Assembly (NCBI GenBank): GCA_026413225.1
Contig: CM048575.1
Coordinates: 4,988,001 to 5,052,000, forward strand
DNA: 64,000 bases
Source: Otis tarda
Taxonomy: Eukaryota; Chordata; Aves; Otidiformes; Otididae
Reading direction: 5' to 3'
Below, one piece after another: positions 60,801 to 64,000 of this stretch. The position numbers and the translations under genes are program-made. Below the pieces are notes generated by a model. The model worked only from the letters and a program-made list of their open reading frames with translations. It was not told where the DNA came from and made no database searches. How positions within the stretch are numbered: position 1 is the first letter of the stretch; every line of letters starts with the position of its first letter.

Positions 60801-63800
60801 ATAAATCAGTGATTAAATGTCTGTTTGCCAGGTTGCACCACCCTGGACATGCCTAGAGATGTCCCAAAGGAGGAGGTGGGAAAGGGGGAGAGTTGCCTGC
60901 AGCCTGGGATAGTTATCTGTTTGCTTTGAACAGAGCAACTGATCTACCTCTGGGGTTTTGCTTTCACACAAGTTCATCCAGTTCACCTACTTATACTGCT
61001 CGTTATTAATAGAATCGTTAGCAGGTTCACTCCACAGCTTATAGGGAAGGTGTGCACGTGGGTGGCACCTGAAGACAGAAAGCATCTGATTATATCTAAT
61101 ACTTATTTGGCTCATCTTCCCAGGTGTGCTGTTCTACAGATAATAAACCAGGCAACTTCACAGAGGCGGCTCAGGCACACCCTGGCTGTGGGCTCCGGCT
61201 GTATTCCAGCATCGGCTCACAACTGGGGTACCCGTGCTGCTGAGGAGTTAGGGCTGTGCCTGCCTGGACAAAGGAACTCAGACGTGGATGCTCTGACTGC
61301 AGAAGTGGCGCGGGTGGACAGATTTGTTCAGAGCCACCCGTGATCTCAGCCGAGCGCTGGCACTGAGCCGCGTGGTTGTCTAGGGACACGTCCTTCCCTT
61401 TGTGCGTCCTCCTTGTCCCTGACTTCTGCCCATTTATACAGAAGCTCATCATGGCGCGACTTGCTTCCTGTAGCTGCAGTGCAGCGAGATGCGGCTGCAG
61501 CACGGGTGTATTTACTCGAATTTGCTCGGGTGTGCCTGCTTATGTGCCAGCAGCCGCGTAGATGTGAGCTGTGTGTTGGAGCACGATGTCACGTAACAGA
61601 ACTCGGGTCTGGTGGGTGCATAGGGATCGTGCGCGCTGTTTGTGGTGACAGACTGCTCTGGTCTCAGCACGTACGAGGAGGAGGAGGAGGTCTGTCATGG
61701 ACCTGAGTGCTGTAGGCTGAGCTCTGCTCCTGCGGCATCTGCGGTCTTCCTCTGGCAGGGAGGCTGAGCGCTGATACCGAGAGATGAGGTCCAAGATTTC
61801 GGCTGGAGGCAGTTGAGGAACAGAAAGGAAACGGAGGAAAGAAGGTCTAAATCAGACTTCCCCACCTCTCTGTGTGTTCTGTACAATGGACTTCAACTGG
61901 ATTCCACTTACAACCTGCTACACTACGTCTAGAAATGAGCGTGTAAGGGTGAGCAGTTCGTTACTGCTGAACGCTCCCTTCTGCCCTCACATGCAGATAG
62001 GGATCTTGATTTAGCTGCTCAGCCATGGATGCCTTTGAACTCAGACCTAGCAGAGAGGGCTGAATCTTTTCCATCTGATTCATATCCAGAGCTTCTGCTA
62101 TTTACTTAAGCCTCTCGGGTGGAGACATTGGGCTGGAGAGCTTGTGGGAACAACTCCCTTCAAGTTCTAGCTGCAATCTGAAAGCTGTGGTGTAGGAAGA
62201 AAAGCAGGGTAACCAGCCTGTCTTCAAAGTAAGCCTTTCTTCTCCCCAGAGCAAGTGTAGCTCTGACCCTGTTTAACACCGTCTCTCTCGCACAGAATGA
62301 AAGGTTGGTACATGCAGCGTTTCAGGCTCGCAGGAGAACTTCTCTGCCTGAGCGGAGCAGATACATGTGTTTAATAAGCACTTTCTTCAGCACAATTACA
62401 GTAAGGGTGGCAAGCTTTGGTTTTTTGGTTTTTTTTTTTTTTGCATCTGGACTGACATGTTTTCATGGTAGTCTTGACGTTTTTGCAATGCTAGCTTTAG
62501 CAGCAGCATGTGCTCCGTGCACTGAGGGACCCTTCAGCAAGTTAACGCTTCCAGATCTACCTCGGAGCGAGCTGGAGACCTCTGGCCGGAGCAGCGCTGT
62601 TTTAGCTTGTCAGGATGGCTTCATTAGAATTTTCATTGCAAATTTAGTGCGTGAGATAAATTTGGCTTTCAGCCTGGTGCCTTGTCTCGGTCACCTATGC
62701 TTTTAGCCTGTGTTCGGGATGAGCAAGAACGTCTTACTCAGTGGTAATCATGTCATCTTGGATTTTAAACCTCGCCTTTATTCCTGGCAAACCAACACTT
62801 AATTAGTTTGATAGCATTAAAGGCAGTGGATATTTATGTGTTATCAGTTATTAATGTACGTTGCTGATACGTGTTTCTCTTTGACTTGAACAAAGCACCT
62901 TTTACACTCCGGACCAAACCAGGCATCGCTTTGCTTAACCACTGGGCAGATGGTCGCCTGATAGTCACCCGTCTGCCCCTAGAAAGCGTAGCGCTGGTGG
63001 ACCAGTTTCTTGGGCAATGCCTTTTTGTGCCTGGTAGTCAAGGACTGCCAGCTTTTGGGATATCGTTCTCGCGCATCGTTGGCCCAGAGTTTAGAAGGTA
63101 TAGTGGGAGCTCTTCAGACGAACTCTGTTGTATAGGTGTGAGGACTGGTTGTATTATTCATGAATGGGGGAGAAAAAAAGACGGTAACACACAGATTAGT
63201 GTACCTGTTGCGCAGTCTGAAAAAAAACTGCTCAGAACAGATAGATGCAGCACAGCAGCTGTTTGCTAAATGTTCACGGGCGACTGGATCGATGAAGCCG
63301 TGCCGCAAGGCTGCAGAGGGTACTCCGTTGTTGCGGGAGTTCTTCGGGACGTAAAGCAAGTCCCTTCTCCAGTGGGATTTTTTTAATGCACCCGGATTAA
63401 AAATAAAGTAGTAGGAGGAGCGTTCTGTAAAAGGCAGGAGCTCGACCAGATAAACTTTAAAATAAAATAAAAAAAATTAAAGCTTATTCAGTGCCATGCT
63501 CTCCTTTCTATTTATTAAACTTTGACATATTTATCTTTTATTTAGAAAATATTAGTCCCAAGCTGGGCTCAGATGCTTCATCTCCTATTTGAATTATGAG
63601 CAAGAAAAAAAATATTAGAGCAACGATACCCCTGGAGTGATGGCTTTACATCTTTAATCTAATTAATTTATGAGCATTCCAGGGACTCCCTACTACAGCA
63701 CCTGAATGCCTGGAAATCCTGCATTTGGAGAGTTTTCTGATTGGTATTTTATTTCCTCCTGCTGGTGTGGGTCTCGTGGTTCCCACCCTGCAGTGGTCAG

Positions 63801-64000
63801 TGCACAGAAAAGCAGTATTAGTAAGTCTTAGTGCTCGTTATGTCAAATAAGGTGGAATTAATTTCTCCCGGGTTGTTTGTTGGTTATATTTGTCTTGTTC
63901 TGGTGAGAAGCTCCCTGATGGCAGGGTAAGAGGTGGCTTCTCCTGTTGTGTGTGAGGCCTCACCTCTGCTTTGTTTTCTGTAACAGCAGTAACCAACACA
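57869..64000. other. Non-coding stretch, no gene seen
   Basis: Six kilobases without a recognisable transposon. It has T-rich tracts near 60771-60796 and 62424-62442, a G run near 59058-59066, and a GC-richer part at 59980-60600 and 61160-61700 with many short, contradictory open frames. The longest frames (133 codons at 62305-62706, 132 at 62871-63269) do not resemble any family I know. An AT-rich part, 63440-63680, has several ATTA cores and could be regulatory, but this is weak. Confidence 0.5.

Noticed and set aside
62871-63269. 132-codon plus-strand open frame
   Set aside because: Reads plausibly in its first part but matches no family I know. Overlapping frames on both strands suggest chance.

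Overview
This window looks like bird nuclear DNA. The main evidence is twelve truncated copies of the CR1 LINE, the dominant avian retrotransposon. Their tails carry the typical octamer repeat (ATTCTATG / ATTCTGTG), and most also carry the usual CR1 body motifs. Three avian-type endogenous retrovirus LTRs support the same reading; two of them are solo LTRs with intact 5-bp target-site duplications. I cannot name the species. The LTR type fits a neognath bird, but that is only an inference.

I found no protein-coding gene, exon, tRNA, rRNA or CRISPR array that I can support. All open frames are 186 codons or shorter. The longest lie on CpG-rich stretches, on low-complexity sequence or across CR1/LTR copies, and none has a domain I recognise. 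The window is best read as a gene desert or part of a very large intron. Short exons and unspliced lncRNA cannot be excluded by eye.

Layout: 1-14.8 kb is unique non-coding DNA with a CR1 tail at 5.1 kb, another at 10.9 kb, and a conserved-element-like block at 8.4-8.8 kb. A 345-bp solo LTR lies at 14.8-15.1 kb. The 18-31 kb stretch is nearly free of interspersed repeats. It holds several AT-rich, motif-dense blocks (20.0-20.8, 25.1-25.5, 26.0-26.8, 28.0-28.4 kb) that look like developmental enhancers, with CpG-rich patches between them. The 31.8-52.4 kb stretch is the most transposon-rich part: eight CR1 pieces, a 620-bp solo LTR at 39.3 kb and a sense-strand LTR at 52.0 kb. The 52.4-64 kb stretch has one CR1 tail and two further enhancer-like blocks, at 54.4 and 56.6 kb. 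The second contains a notable inverted repeat of CRE/ATF-like sites.

No operon-like or multi-gene system is present. The best candidates for real function are the repeat-poor regulatory-looking blocks. Their conservation can only be tested by alignment to other vertebrate genomes.
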